A stretch of 64,000 bases of DNA from Paracoccaceae bacterium (GCA_006226775.1 SBGD01000018.1:1-64000); one strand, 5' to 3'; shown: positions 27,171 through 36,104, numbered from the stretch's first letter. Numbers and translations: made by a program. The notes: generated from the sequence alone by a model not told the origin.

Positions 27171-27350
27171 TTATTCGCCGATCTGCGATTCGACGTCGCC
27201 GGAGGCCTGGCCGTACAGCAGTTCGGTCTGGTCCTCGATCGCGGTATAGGCGGCAATGGCAAGGCCGACGATGGCGGCGCAGAGCACAACCCAGTCCACG
27301 GTGACTGCGCCATTTTCGTCTTTGCGGAAGGTCTTGATGTAGTTCAGCAT
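27171..27350 (-). CDS. flp: Flp-type pilin (59 aa), copy 2
   Basis: Leader 'MLNYIKTFRKDENG', then 'AVTVDWVVLCAAIVGLAIAA' and tail 'YTAIEDQTELLYGQASGDVE' plus SQIGE. It is nearly identical to the copy at 27453-27632 (few substitutions). A prepilin-peptidase site after Gly14 leaves a mature pilin of about 45 residues, assembled at the inner membrane into the Flp fibre. It has its own ribosome binding site (GGAAAAG) and a terminator downstream. The Asp at position +5/+6 replaces the conserved Glu. Confidence 0.9.
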   Translation of the reverse strand: MLNYIKTFRKDENGAVTVDWVVLCAAIVGLAIAAYTAIEDQTELLYGQASGDVESQIGE

Positions 27351-27452
27351 TTTGCTTTTCCTTTCGGCCTTGTTGCCGCTTTGCGCGGGCTGGCCTTGAT
27401 CTTGGGGAATGCCCGGTCAGACCAAGGCACATTGGTTCAGGTCGTCGGTGGC

Positions 27453-27632
27453 TTATTCGCCGATCTGCGATTCGACGTCGCCGGCGGCCTGGCCGTACAG
27501 CAGCTCGGTCTGGTCTTCGATCGCGGTATAGGCGGCGATGGCCAGGCCGACGATGGCGGCACAGAGCACAACCCAGTCAACGGTCACGGCGCCATCTTCG
27601 TCTTTGCGGAAATTCTTGATGTAGTTCAGCAT
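27453..27632 (-). CDS. flp: Flp-type pilin (59 aa), copy 3
   Basis: Leader 'MLNYIKNFRKDEDG', mature part 'AVTVDWVVLCAAIVGLAIAA', tail identical to copy 2 except Ala for Ser ('GQAAGDVESQIGE'). Upstream 'AAAAGGAGCAAG' gives a good ribosome binding site. The gap to copy 2 (27351-27452) shows no clear terminator, so these two may share transcripts. Major pilin candidate. Confidence 0.9.
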   Translation of the reverse strand: MLNYIKNFRKDEDGAVTVDWVVLCAAIVGLAIAAYTAIEDQTELLYGQAAGDVESQIGE

Positions 27633-27740
27633 GGTCTTGCTCCTTTTCGGGCGTTTTGCCCTGCGGTGGGGGATGGGGAACCTTCGCGGGCCTGGCCCTG
27701 GGGCGCGGTTGCGAAGGTCCGGTCGTTCAGCGTGCGGGAC

Positions 27741-27920
27741 TTACTCGCCGATCTGCGATTCAACGTCGCCAGCAGCCTGGCCGTACAGCAGTTCGGTCTG
27801 ATCCTCGATCGAGGTATAGGCGGCGATGGCCAGGCCGACGATCGCGGCACAGAGGACAACCCAGTCAACAGTCACGGCGCCGTCTTCGTCTTTGCGGAAA
27901 GTGTTGAGGAACTTGGTCAT
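27741..27920 (-). CDS. flp: Flp-type pilin (59 aa), copy 4 (first in the array)
   Basis: Leader 'MTKFLNTFRKDEDG', then the same 'AVTVDWVVLCAAIVGLAIAA' segment, tail 'YTSIEDQTELLYGQAAGDVE' plus SQIGE. The protein differs from copy 3 at a handful of residues while silent sites differ more, which argues for purifying selection on duplicated genes. It is the promoter-proximal gene of the minus-strand pilus region. An imperfect inverted repeat (AACCTTCGC at 27679 with GCGAAGGT at 27711) follows it, without a T-run. Confidence 0.9.
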   Translation of the reverse strand: MTKFLNTFRKDEDGAVTVDWVVLCAAIVGLAIAAYTSIEDQTELLYGQAAGDVESQIGE

Positions 27921-28282
27921 GGTCTTGGTCTCCGTAGGTCGATTTGCGTTTCGATTACCGCGTCGGGGGTCTCAAACCTGCCTCTCACTTCAGGTCTGTC
28001 CGACTTGGTATGACGCTAATAAGCCAGCGGATTGGGGCGGCAGTTGGGCAGCAATAGAACTATTTTAGTTTCTCTTAACGACGGCGGGGGATTTCGTGTC
28101 AAGGCACTGAAACTGAAGGATTAAAACCCTGTCAAAACACGCCGGCGCCGGTCGGCCCCGGGTTTGCGCGTGCAAATATGGCGCGGCTGCCGCTTTTGAT
28201 GCTTACAAAACTGGTCGGGCGCGCGTTTTTTTGCGAAACTCGCAACAATACCAAAGCCCAGCGAGAGGCCGAGCAGCAGAAA
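27921..28282 (-). promoter_or_regulatory. Divergent gap between pilin array and transglycosylase; possible CtrA site
   Basis: This 362-bp gap is AT-richer than its surroundings and must hold divergent promoters. TTTA-gtttctc-TTAA at 28064-28078 is one base away from the CtrA consensus TTAA-N7-TTAA and lies about 150 nt upstream of the first pilin start. CtrA is known to control pilin genes in Caulobacter; here it is only a hint. No additional gene is seen. Confidence 0.4.
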
Positions 28283-29092
28283 ATGAACCCGATTGCCAAG
28301 ATGCTGGCGATCCTTGTCTGCATGGGGACATTGCCCCTGCAGGCCGAGTCGCCCCCCCCGTTCGAGGATTTCCAGCCGCGGCGGGTGAAACCGCCCCAGG
28401 CCGGCGCCAAGAAGCGCATCCTTGTCCAGATCACCGCCCCGGCGCCACAGCGCGTCCTCGCGCCGGTGGTCAAGCCCGGGCCCGCGCCCGCCCTGGCCGC
28501 GCCGCGCTATGGCTGGTTCTGGACCACGGTCTCGGCCAGGGAGGAAGACAGGAGTGCCGCGCGCGTGACCGAGGCGCTGGCGGCGCTGAACGCGGCGCCC
28601 GAGGGCAAGGCAGTGCCGGCCCCGCGCCTGCGCGACATCCAGGCGATCGCCAAGGCCCAGGGGGTCGAGATCCTCAAGGCCACGGTCGGCACCCAGGTCT
28701 CGCCGGCCTTTGCGCTGGCGGTGATGGCGGTGGAAAGCGGCGGCCGGGTCGATGCGGTCTCGTCGGCGGGGGCGGAGGGGCTGATGCAGCTGATGCCCGC
28801 CACCGCCAAGCGCTTCGGCGTGACCGACGCCAAGGTCGCCTCGGACAATATAAAGGGCGGGGTGGCCTTCCTCGACTTCCTGGTGCGCAAGTTCGAGGGC
28901 GATCCGATCCTCGTGCTGGCCGGCTACAATGCCGGCGAGAACTCGATCGGCCAGCACGGCGGCGTGCCGCCTTATGCCGAGACCCGCGACTACGTGCCAA
29001 AGGTGATGGCGGCCTACAAGGTGGCGCAGGGGTTGTGCCGCACGCCGCCGCTGCTGATCTCGGATGGCTGTGTCTTCGTGACGATGCCGTAA
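28283..29092 (+). CDS. Lytic transglycosylase (SLT family), secreted
   Basis: The ATG at 28283 gives 269 residues with a signal peptide ('MLAILVCMGTLPLQAES'), a Pro-rich linker, and an SLT domain (about 140-265) with catalytic Glu in 'AVMAVESGGRVDA', 'SAGAEGLMQLMPATA' and 'VLAGYNAGENSI'. It cleaves the MurNAc-GlcNAc bond of peptidoglycan in the periplasm. Its position next to the pilus locus suggests it might open the wall for the Tad machine, but it is divergent from it, so this is inference. The longer frame from 28178 lacks a signal peptide. Confidence 0.88.
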   Translation: MNPIAKMLAILVCMGTLPLQAESPPPFEDFQPRRVKPPQAGAKKRILVQITAPAPQRVLAPVVKPGPAPALAAPRYGWFWTTVSAREEDRSAARVTEALAALNAAPEGKAVPAPRLRDIQAIAKAQGVEILKATVGTQVSPAFALAVMAVESGGRVDAVSSAGAEGLMQLMPATAKRFGVTDAKVASDNIKGGVAFLDFLVRKFEGDPILVLAGYNAGENSIGQHGGVPPYAETRDYVPKVMAAYKVAQGLCRTPPLLISDGCVFVTMP

Positions 29093-29097
29093 GCGGC

Positions 29098-29209
29098 CCG
29101 ATCCATTGATGGATCGGTCCCGATCTGTTGACAGATCGGCGTTGCGCTCCGGTGGCCGCAAGGGGGCCCGATCCATCAATGGATCGGCACCGATCTGTCG
29201 ACAGATCGG
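29098..29209. repeat. Two paired-palindrome elements between convergent genes
   Basis: Copy 1: CCGATCCATTGATGGATCGG (29098-29117), 2 nt, CCGATCTGTTGACAGATCGG (29120-29139). Copy 2: CCGATCCATCAATGGATCGG (29168-29187), 2 nt, CCGATCTGTCGACAGATCGG (29190-29209). Both are inverted relative to the 18.1-kb copies. They lie between the transglycosylase and scoB, whose transcripts converge. Confidence 0.88.
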
Positions 29210-29220
29210 GCGCGCGCAAA

Positions 29221-29250
29221 GCAAAAGGGCGCGACATCTGCCGCGCCCTT
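29221..29250 (-). terminator. Terminator of the scoAB operon
   Basis: AAGGGCGCG (29225-29233) and CGCGCCCTT (29242-29250) form a perfect 9-bp stem. On the minus strand a T-rich run (TTTTGCTTTGC) follows. It lies just after the scoB stop. Confidence 0.85.
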
Positions 29251-29268
29251 CAGGTCTGTGATCCGGAT

Positions 29269-29895
29269 TCAGACGATGGTTGCTTCGGTCGCGGCGCGGA
29301 TCTCGTCCTCGGTCACGCCATCGGCGCATTCGACGATCTTCAGCCCGCCATCCACCACGTCCAGCACGCCGAGGTTGGTGATGATCCGGTGAACCACCGC
29401 CTTGCCGGTCAGCGGCAGGGTGCATTCCTTCAAGAGCTTCGAATCGCCGTGCTTGTTGGTGTGATCCATCACCACGATCACCCGGCCCACGCCCGCGACG
29501 AGGTCCATCGCGCCGCCCATGCCCTTGACCAGCTTGCCGGGAATCATCCAGTTCGCCAGATCGCCGTTCTCGGCCACCTCCATCGCGCCCAGGATCGCCG
29601 CGGCGATCTTGCCGCCGCGGATCATGCCGAAGGAGGTCGCAGAGTCGAAATACGAGGTCCGCGCCAGTTCGGTGATGGTCTGCTTGCCGGCATTGATCAG
29701 GTCGGGGTCTTCCTCGCCCTCGTAGGGGAAGGGGCCCATGCCCAGCATGCCGTTTTCCGACTGCAGCGTGATGTCCTTGTCGCCGACGTAGTTGGCCACC
29801 AGCGTCGGAATGCCGATGCCGAGGTTGACGTACATGCCGTCTTCAAGCTCGTCCGCCGCGCGGGCGGCCATCTGATTGCGATCCCAACCCATCAT
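29269..29895 (-). CDS. scoB: 3-oxoacid CoA-transferase, subunit B
   Basis: A 208-residue CoA-transferase beta subunit with '[14 protein letters not shown]', the catalytic-Glu block '[13 protein letters not shown]' and '[19 protein letters not shown]'. With subunit A it moves CoA from succinyl-CoA to acetoacetate (or a related 3-oxoacid), in ketone-body or PHB breakdown. The ATG at 29895 overlaps the subunit A stop by 4 nt. Substrate choice (succinyl-CoA type versus AtoAD type) is not certain from sequence reading. Confidence 0.92.
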   Translation of the reverse strand: MMGWDRNQMAARAADELEDGMYVNLGIGIPTLVANYVGDKDITLQSENGMLGMGPFPYEGEEDPDLINAGKQTITELARTSYFDSATSFGMIRGGKIAAAILGAMEVAENGDLANWMIPGKLVKGMGGAMDLVAGVGRVIVVMDHTNKHGDSKLLKECTLPLTGKAVVHRIITNLGVLDVVDGGLKIVECADGVTEDEIRAATEATIV

Positions 29896-30596
29896 GCTTC
29901 CTCCCGCTTGCGAACCGTGCGCTGTTCGATGCGTTTCTCGTGGTCTCCCTGGATGATCCGGTGCACGTAGATGCCCGGCAGGTGGATGTGATCCGGGTCG
30001 AGCGAGCCGCGTTCGACGATTTCTTCCACCTCGACGACGCAGACCTTGCCGCACATCGCCGCCGGCGGGTTGAAGTTGCGCGCGGTCTTGCGGAACACGA
30101 GGTTGCCGGTGTCGTCGGCCTTCCAGGCCTTGACGATGCTGAGGTCGGCAAAGATGCCTTCCTCGAGGATGTAATCCTCGCCGTTGAAGCTCCGCACGTC
30201 CTTGCCCTCGGCGATCACCGTGCCGACGCCGGTCTTGGTGTAGAAGCCCGGAATGCCGCAGCCCGCCGCGCGCATCCGCTCGGCCAGCGTGCCCTGCGGG
30301 TTGAATTCAAGCTCCAGCTCGCCCGAGAGGTACTGGCGCATGAATTCCGCGTTCTCGCCCACGTAGGACGACTGCATCTTCTTGATCTGCTTGGTGTCGA
30401 GCAGCTTGCCCAGCCCGAAGCCGTCGACGCCGCAGTTGTTGGACGCGACGGTCAGATCCTTGACCCCCGATTCCACCAGCGCATCGATCAGAAGCTCCGG
30501 TATGCCGCAAAGGCCGAAGCCGCCCGCCGCGATATGCATACCGTCGAAGAGCAGCCCGTCCAGCGCCTCCTTGGCCGAACCATAGACTTTCTTCAT
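29892..30596 (-). CDS. scoA: 3-oxoacid CoA-transferase, subunit A
   Basis: A 234-residue alpha subunit beginning '[20 protein letters not shown]' with the CoA-transferase signature '[19 protein letters not shown]' and '[13 protein letters not shown]'. It forms the heteromeric enzyme with the overlapping scoB. The start is preceded by GGGGAGA. A single two-gene operon ending in the 29.2-kb terminator. Confidence 0.93.
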   Translation of the reverse strand: MKKVYGSAKEALDGLLFDGMHIAAGGFGLCGIPELLIDALVESGVKDLTVASNNCGVDGFGLGKLLDTKQIKKMQSSYVGENAEFMRQYLSGELELEFNPQGTLAERMRAAGCGIPGFYTKTGVGTVIAEGKDVRSFNGEDYILEEGIFADLSIVKAWKADDTGNLVFRKTARNFNPPAAMCGKVCVVEVEEIVERGSLDPDHIHLPGIYVHRIIQGDHEKRIEQRTVRKREEA

Positions 30597-30723
30597 GGAA
30601 AATCTCCCCAGTCATGATGATTGCCGGGATTTGTGGGGGAGGGCGGGGGGGAAGTCAAACGAATTGCCGCGTCGCGGCAGGCGGTAGCGGTAACGGGCGG
30701 GGCGCAGGCCCTTCGCGCGCCAA

Positions 30724-30756
30724 CCGCCCCGAAGCCGACGCCTGGCTTCGGGGCGG
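30724..30756. terminator. GC-rich hairpin after L,D-transpeptidase gene
   Basis: CCGCCCCGAAGCC (30724-30736) and GGCTTCGGGGCGG (30744-30756) form a perfect 13-bp stem with a 7-nt loop, 20 nt after the stop of the minus-strand gene. There is no T-run, so termination is possible but not certain. Confidence 0.5.
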
Positions 30757-30776
30757 GGACTGTCCCTTGGGTCCGC

Positions 30777-31343
30777 TCAGAGCAGCCGCACCTGGGTGCC
30801 GATCGGGGTGATCTGGTAGAGTTCCTCGATCTTGGCGTTGTAGAGCCCGATGCAGCCATCCGAGGACCGCCGCCCGATCTTGCGGGTGTCATGGGTGCCG
30901 TGGATCAGATAGGCGGGCCAGTCGAAATAAAGCGCATGGGTGCCCAGCGGGTTGTCGGGCGCGCCGCCGGCGACGGGTTTCCAGTCGGGGAAGCGCTCCA
31001 TCTGGCTGGCGGTCGGGGTCCAGGAGGGGCCGACCTTCTTGCGCACGATGGTGGTATAGCCGCGCTTGGTCAGCTCGTCGGTTTTCGGCACCGAGGTCGG
31101 ATAGACCCGATAGTCGCTGCCATCCGCCGACCAGTAGTGCAGCGCGCGCGAAACCGTGTCGCAGACGATGGCGCCCTTGCCCAGGTCGTCGAAATGGTCG
31201 CGCCAGTCCTGGTGGACGAAGCCCGAGATATTGTGGCGTACGGCGGCCTGGGCCGGTTCCGCCGCGCGGGCGATGGCCGGTGTCAGAAGCATCGCACCCG
31301 TGGCGGCAAGCAGGCGGCGGCGGGTCATGGGCGATTGGCGCAT
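30777..31343 (-). CDS. L,D-transpeptidase (YkuD family), exported
   Basis: The ATG at 31343 follows AAAGGA and gives 188 residues. 'TRRRLLAATGAMLL' is a probable twin-arginine-like or Sec signal. The YkuD active site is present: 'IHGTHD' then 'SSDGCIGLYN', with catalytic His and Cys. It probably forms 3-3 cross-links in peptidoglycan or attaches proteins to it, in the periplasm. It is a single gene between scoA and topA. Confidence 0.87.
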   Translation of the reverse strand: MRQSPMTRRRLLAATGAMLLTPAIARAAEPAQAAVRHNISGFVHQDWRDHFDDLGKGAIVCDTVSRALHYWSADGSDYRVYPTSVPKTDELTKRGYTTIVRKKVGPSWTPTASQMERFPDWKPVAGGAPDNPLGTHALYFDWPAYLIHGTHDTRKIGRRSSDGCIGLYNAKIEELYQITPIGTQVRLL

Positions 31344-31484
31344 GGTCAATCCTTTCAGCAATCGGTCACTGTCCCCCGGGCTCTACGCAATCGCGGGCGG
31401 AAGGGACAATCACACATTCTTGACCGTGAATATCAGGGCCGAAATGCCACAGCCGGCGGGGGGCCAGGGCGCCCGCGCGCCGGG

Positions 31485-34151
31485 TCAGTCCTTGCCGGTC
31501 GCCGCCTTTTTCGCCGGAGCCTTCTTTGCAGCGGGCTTTTTTGCCGCGGCTTTCTTGGCGGGCGCTTTCTTGCCCGCGGGCTTCTTTGCCGGGGCCTTCT
31601 TCTTGGCGCCGCCCTTTTCCTCGATCAGCTTGACGGCCATCTCCATGGTCACATCCGCCGGTTCCGTGCCCTTGGGCAGGGTGGCATTGACCTTTTCATA
31701 CTTCACGTAGGGGCCATACTTCCCGTCCATGATGTTGACCGGCCCGCCATCCGGGTGATCGCCCAATTCGCGCAGCGGCTTGGCCGCCGCACGGCGCCCC
31801 CGGCCCGGGTTGGCGCGCTTCTCGGCCAGAAGCTCCACGGCGCGGTTCATCCCGATCTCGAAGACATCCGCCGGGTCCTTGATATTGACGTAGACCGGTT
31901 TTTCCTCGTCGGGCTTCTGGTGCATGATGTAGGGGCCGAAGCGACCGAAGTTGGTCTTGATCGTGCCGCCTTCGGGATGCTCGCCCACCTCGCGCGGCAG
32001 GCTGAGCAGAGTCAGCGCCTTGGCAAGGTCCATGTCGTCCTTGTTCCAGCCGCGCGGCAGCGAGGCGCGCGGTGGCTTCTTGTTCTCGGGCGTCGGCTCT
32101 CCGCGCTGTACGTAGGGGCCGAAGCGGCCCGCCTTGAGCCAGATCTCGTCGCCCTGATCCTCGCCCAGCAGACGCTCGTCGCCCTCGGCGCCTTCGCCGG
32201 CGATCGGGCGGGTGTAGGTGCACTCGGGGTAGTTGCCGCAGCCGACGAAACCACCCGTGCGCGAGGTCTTGAGGTGCAACTGGCCGGTGCCGCACTTGGG
32301 GCAAACGCGGGGATCGGTGCCATCCTCGCGCGGGGGATAAAGCTGGTCCGAGAGCGCCTCGTCCAGCACGTCGAGCACCTGCGCGATGCGCAATTCCGAG
32401 GTCTCGGCAATCGCCGCTGAGAAATCCTGCCAGAAGCGCGCCAGCAGCGCCTTGTAGTCGCCTTCGCCGGCGCTGATCTGGTCAAGCTCGGCTTCAAGCT
32501 CGGCGGTGAATTCATACCCCACGTATCTGCGGAAGAAGTTGAGCAGGAAGATGGTGACGATTCGGCCCTTGTCCTCGGGGAAGAGCCGGTTGCCCTCCTT
32601 GCGGACGTATTCGCGGTCCTGGATCGTGGTAACGATGCTGGCATAGGTCGAAGGCCGCCCGATCCCCAGTTCTTCCATCTTCTTGACCAGCGTCGCCTCG
32701 GTATAGCGCGGCGGCGGCTGGGTGTGGTGCTGCAGGCCGAGCACCGACTGGTTGTCCGAGAGCACCGCACCGCCTTTGTCGGCCTTGGCAAACTCGGCCT
32801 TGAAGCCGGACTTGGCGAAATGCGCGGGCTCGTTCTGCATGATCTGCGGCAGGATGCGGTCGTCGTCGCTGTCGACCACGTCGTCGCGACCTTCCTCGTA
32901 AACCTTGAGAAAGCCCTCGAACAGGATGCGCTGGCCGTTGGCGCGCAGCCCGACCTGGCCGTCGCGGCTGGCGATCTCGACCACCGTGCGCTCCAGCCGG
33001 GCGCTTTCCATCTGGCAGGCCATGGTGCGTTTCCAGATCAGGTCATAGAGCCTGGCCTGGTCGCTCTCGCGCAGTTTCAGCGCCATGGCGTCCTTGGACA
33101 TCTCGGTCGGGCGGATGCATTCGTGGGCTTCCTGCGCGTTCTTGGCCTTGTTCTTGTAGACCCGCGGCTTGGAAGGCACGAAATCGGCGCCGTAGCGATC
33201 CTTGATCGCGCCGCGGGTGGCCTCGACCGCCTCGGGCGCCATGTCGATGCCGTCGGTCCGCATATAGGTGATATGCCCGGCCTCGTAGAGCCGTTGCGCC
33301 GCGTTCATCGCCTGGCGCGCGCCCATGCCGAACTTGCGGCTGGCCTCCTGCTGAAGCGTGGAGGTCATGAAGGGCGGCGAGGGGTTGCGCGAGGCGGGCT
33401 TGGCCTCGACCGAGCTGATGAACAATTCGCGCGAGGTAACTGCCTGCACCGCCAGTTCGGCGGCGGTTTCGTTCTCCAGGTCGTAGCGGTCGAGCTTCTT
33501 GCCGGCGTGGATGGTCAGCCGCGCCTCGTACTCCTGGCCGCGGGGCGTGGCGAGCAAGGCCTTGACGGACCAGTATTCGCGCGGTTTGAAAGCCTCGATC
33601 TCCATCTCGCGTTCGACGATGAGGCGCAGGCAGACGGACTGCACGCGACCGGCGGATTTCGCACCGGGCAGCTTGCGCCAGAGCACCGGGCTCAGGTTGA
33701 AGCCGACGAGATAGTCCAGCGCGCGGCGGGCAAGGTAGGCCTCGACCAGCGGCGCGTCGACCTGACGGGGATTCTTCATCGCCTCGGTGACGGCGCTTTT
33801 GGTGATCGCGTTGAAGACCACGCGGGACACCGGCGTGTCCTTCTTGATCGCCCGGCGCTTGCGCAGCGCCTCCTCGAGATGCCAGGAAATCGCCTCGCCC
33901 TCGCGGTCGGGGTCGGTGGCGAGGATCAGGGCGTTGTCGTCCTTCAGCGCATCGGCGATGGCCTTGACGTGCTTGCGGCTGTCGGTGCCGACCTCCCATT
34001 TCATCTCGAAATCGTTCTCGGTATCGACCGATCCATCCTTGGGCGGCAGGTCGCGGACATGACCATAGGACGCAAGGACGGTGTAGCCGGAGCCGAGATA
34101 CTTGTTGATTGTCTTGGCCTTGGCCGGAGATTCGACAACAACGACGGGCAT
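31485..34151 (-). CDS. topA: DNA topoisomerase I
   Basis: An 888-residue type IA topoisomerase: Toprim start 'MPVVVVESPAKAKTINKYLG', acidic 'DPDREGEAISWHLEEAL', catalytic Tyr in 'HITYMRTDGI', and one zinc-ribbon ('CPKCGTGQLHLKTSRTGG', then two more Cys). Further topo C-repeats follow. The last ~45 residues are a Lys/Ala/Pro histone-H1-like tail, found in many alphaproteobacterial TopA. It relaxes negative supercoils. The ATG at 34151 has GAGAGG upstream; the frame extension to 34214 is not homologous. Confidence 0.96.
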   Translation of the reverse strand: MPVVVVESPAKAKTINKYLGSGYTVLASYGHVRDLPPKDGSVDTENDFEMKWEVGTDSRKHVKAIADALKDDNALILATDPDREGEAISWHLEEALRKRRAIKKDTPVSRVVFNAITKSAVTEAMKNPRQVDAPLVEAYLARRALDYLVGFNLSPVLWRKLPGAKSAGRVQSVCLRLIVEREMEIEAFKPREYWSVKALLATPRGQEYEARLTIHAGKKLDRYDLENETAAELAVQAVTSRELFISSVEAKPASRNPSPPFMTSTLQQEASRKFGMGARQAMNAAQRLYEAGHITYMRTDGIDMAPEAVEATRGAIKDRYGADFVPSKPRVYKNKAKNAQEAHECIRPTEMSKDAMALKLRESDQARLYDLIWKRTMACQMESARLERTVVEIASRDGQVGLRANGQRILFEGFLKVYEEGRDDVVDSDDDRILPQIMQNEPAHFAKSGFKAEFAKADKGGAVLSDNQSVLGLQHHTQPPPRYTEATLVKKMEELGIGRPSTYASIVTTIQDREYVRKEGNRLFPEDKGRIVTIFLLNFFRRYVGYEFTAELEAELDQISAGEGDYKALLARFWQDFSAAIAETSELRIAQVLDVLDEALSDQLYPPREDGTDPRVCPKCGTGQLHLKTSRTGGFVGCGNYPECTYTRPIAGEGAEGDERLLGEDQGDEIWLKAGRFGPYVQRGEPTPENKKPPRASLPRGWNKDDMDLAKALTLLSLPREVGEHPEGGTIKTNFGRFGPYIMHQKPDEEKPVYVNIKDPADVFEIGMNRAVELLAEKRANPGRGRRAAAKPLRELGDHPDGGPVNIMDGKYGPYVKYEKVNATLPKGTEPADVTMEMAVKLIEEKGGAKKKAPAKKPAGKKAPAKKAAAKKPAAKKAPAKKAATGKD

Positions 34152-34290
34152 GAAAGGACCTCTCGACTCGGATTGACTGCTTTGGCGGCGGAACATGTGG
34201 GGGGAGAGGGTCAAAAGTCAATGCGGGCATTCGGAGCTTCCGGAAAGGCCTGTCCCGGGTCTACCTTGGGGGCAATTGACAGGGGGAATC

Positions 34291-34755
34291 ATGCAGATCT
34301 TCATTCTCCGCCTCGCGCTGGTCTTCGGTCTGGTCTTCGGTCTGGCCCTGGGGCCGGGCCACGCGGCATGGGCCCAGAACTGGACGGAGCCGGCGCGCGG
34401 GTCCGAGACGCGCCGGGCCCTGATGGACGCGCTCCGCCCGCATGCCGAGTGGGAATTGGGCGCGCCGGTGGAATTCGTGGTCGGCGTATTGCGGGTGTCG
34501 GGCGACCTGGCCTTTGCCGCGGTGGCCGCGCAGCGGCCCGGCGGCGGGGCGATCGACCTACGGCAGACGCCGGGCTATTTTCGCGGGACGCTGGAGCCGG
34601 GGATGATGGACGGCACCAATATCCAGGCCCTCTACCGCCGCAGCGGCAAGACCTGGGTGGCGGTGCACCACGCCATCGGCGCCACCGATGTCTGGTTCGC
34701 CTGGGATCCGCTGTGCGCGGAATACCGGGCAGTGATCGCGGATTACTGCTTCTGA
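34291..34755 (+). CDS. Hypothetical secreted protein
   Basis: A 154-residue product with a clear signal peptide (residues 1 to about 28, 'LALVFGLVFGLALGPGHAAWAQ'-like, cleavage after AWA) and AGGGGG as ribosome binding site. The mature part contains 'RRALMDALRPHAEWELGAPVE' (shortened) and three Trp-rich strands near the end, with two Cys in the last 15 residues that could form a disulfide. I do not recognise the family with confidence. It is a single gene, divergent from topA. Confidence 0.7.
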   Translation: MQIFILRLALVFGLVFGLALGPGHAAWAQNWTEPARGSETRRALMDALRPHAEWELGAPVEFVVGVLRVSGDLAFAAVAAQRPGGGAIDLRQTPGYFRGTLEPGMMDGTNIQALYRRSGKTWVAVHHAIGATDVWFAWDPLCAEYRAVIADYCF

Positions 34756-34826
34756 GGAGGGTGATATTTGACCCTCCGCAGGTCCCGGGGCTCTTGATTT
34801 CGCCGTGGCCCCGCCACGTCGACCAA

Positions 34827-34855
34827 CCGGGGGCTCTGCCCCCGGACCCCCGAGG
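34827..34855 (+). repeat. Truncated composite element, copy e
   Basis: CCGGGGGC-tct-GCCCCCGG hairpin (34827-34845) followed directly by ACCCCCGAGG. The hairpin loop (TCT) and the CCCCCGAGG match copies a and c, but the AT-rich core and AGAGAAGG part are missing. It is oriented away from any gene start. Just upstream a GGAGGGT / ACCCTCC hairpin (34756-34778 region) could end the previous transcript. Confidence 0.5.
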
Positions 34856-34902
34856 GGCCAGCGCCCCCTTCTTGCCGACAGCGCTGCGGGCCATGTCCGG
34901 CG

Positions 34903-36045
34903 TCACGACGCCAGCGAGATCAGCCCGCCGGGGTGTCGGGTGATCTTGCCGGTCAGTTCCAGATCGGTGAGTTGCGCGGCGACCTCGCGGGTGCTGCCCT
35001 TGAGATCGCGGATCAACTGGTCTTCGGCCACCGGTGACGGCGCCAGCCGGGTCAGGATCTCGGAGTGCAGATCGGCGGTTTCGCGCAGGCTGCGCCGCGG
35101 GGCGGACTTCTCTGGCATCAGCGGCAGGTCGGGCTGGACCGGTGCGGTCTCGACCGGGCCCAGCGCCTCGATCACGTCGGCGGCATTGCGCACCAGCCGC
35201 GCGCCGTCGCGGATCAGCATGTTGCAGCCGCCGGCGCGCGCATCGAAGGGATGGCCGGGCACGGCAAGCACGTCGCGCCCCTGGTCGAGCGCATTGCGGG
35301 CGGTGATCAGGCTGCCGGAGCGGGGGGCGGCCTCGACCACCACGACCGCGCGGCTGAGGCCCGAGATGATCCGGTTGCGCTGGGGGAAATTGCGCGCCTG
35401 GGGCGTGGCGCCGACGGGTTGTTCGGCCAGGATCAGCCCGCGGGCGCGGATATCCTCGGCCAGCTGGGTGTTTTCCGACGGATAGATGACATCGACGCCG
35501 CCGGCAAAGACCGCGATGGTGCCGGCCTCGAGCGCCGCCAGGTGCGCCGCGGTATCGACCCCGCGCGCCATGCCCGAGACGACGACGAAACCGGCCTCGC
35601 CCAGGTCGCGGGCCAGGGCGCGCGCCATGCGGGTGCCCAGGGACGAGGCATTGCGCGCGCCCACCAGCGCGATCATCGGCCGCGCCAGCAGCGCGTGGGC
35701 GCCGCGCGCCCAGATCAGCGGCGGCGCATCGGCAAGCTCGGCCAGGGCGGCGGGATAGGCCGCCTCGCCGAGGCAGAGCAGCCGCGCGCCCAGGGCCTGT
35801 CCGCGGCGATATTCCTCTTTGGCGTCCTGAAGCGAGCAGGGGGTGTAACTGGTGATCCCGGCCTCGCGGGCAATCGCGGGCAGCGCGGCCAGCGCCGCGC
35901 GGGCCGAGCCATGGGCGCCCATCAGCCGATAGAAGGTCGACACGCCCACCCGACGGGATCGCAAGAGGCGGAGCCAGTCCAACCGATCGTCTTCCGAGGT
36001 GGGTGGGAGTAGGGGGTGAGTGGAAGATGTTGTCGCTTCGGTCAT
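34903..36045 (-). CDS. dprA: DNA-processing protein DprA
   Basis: The ATG at 36045 gives 380 residues: helical N-terminal domain, Rossmann-like DprA core ('ALVGARNASSLGTRMARALA', 'VVSGMARGVDTAAHLAAL', 'AVFAGGVDVIYPSENTQL') and a C-terminal winged-helix ('LIRDLKGSTREVAAQLTDLE'). DprA protects incoming single-stranded DNA and loads RecA. An alternative ATG lies at 36072. Two perfect CtrA-type sites lie 45-160 nt upstream, consistent with CtrA control of DNA uptake and gene-transfer-agent reception in Rhodobacterales. Confidence 0.93.
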   Translation of the reverse strand: MTEATTSSTHPLLPPTSEDDRLDWLRLLRSRRVGVSTFYRLMGAHGSARAALAALPAIAREAGITSYTPCSLQDAKEEYRRGQALGARLLCLGEAAYPAALAELADAPPLIWARGAHALLARPMIALVGARNASSLGTRMARALARDLGEAGFVVVSGMARGVDTAAHLAALEAGTIAVFAGGVDVIYPSENTQLAEDIRARGLILAEQPVGATPQARNFPQRNRIISGLSRAVVVVEAAPRSGSLITARNALDQGRDVLAVPGHPFDARAGGCNMLIRDGARLVRNAADVIEALGPVETAPVQPDLPLMPEKSAPRRSLRETADLHSEILTRLAPSPVAEDQLIRDLKGSTREVAAQLTDLELTGKITRHPGGLISLAS

Positions 36046-36089
36046 CCAGGCCCCGCCGTCTTGCAGAATCATGTCTACGTTATGGCAGG

Positions 36090-36104
36090 TTAATGCGCAG
36101 TTAA
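36090..36104. promoter_or_regulatory. CtrA box, dprA-proximal
   Basis: TTAA-tgcgcag-TTAA, an exact match to the full CtrA site TTAA-N7-TTAA, centred about 52 nt upstream of the dprA start codon. TTAA is rare in this GC-rich DNA, so the spacing is unlikely to be chance. Confidence 0.75.
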
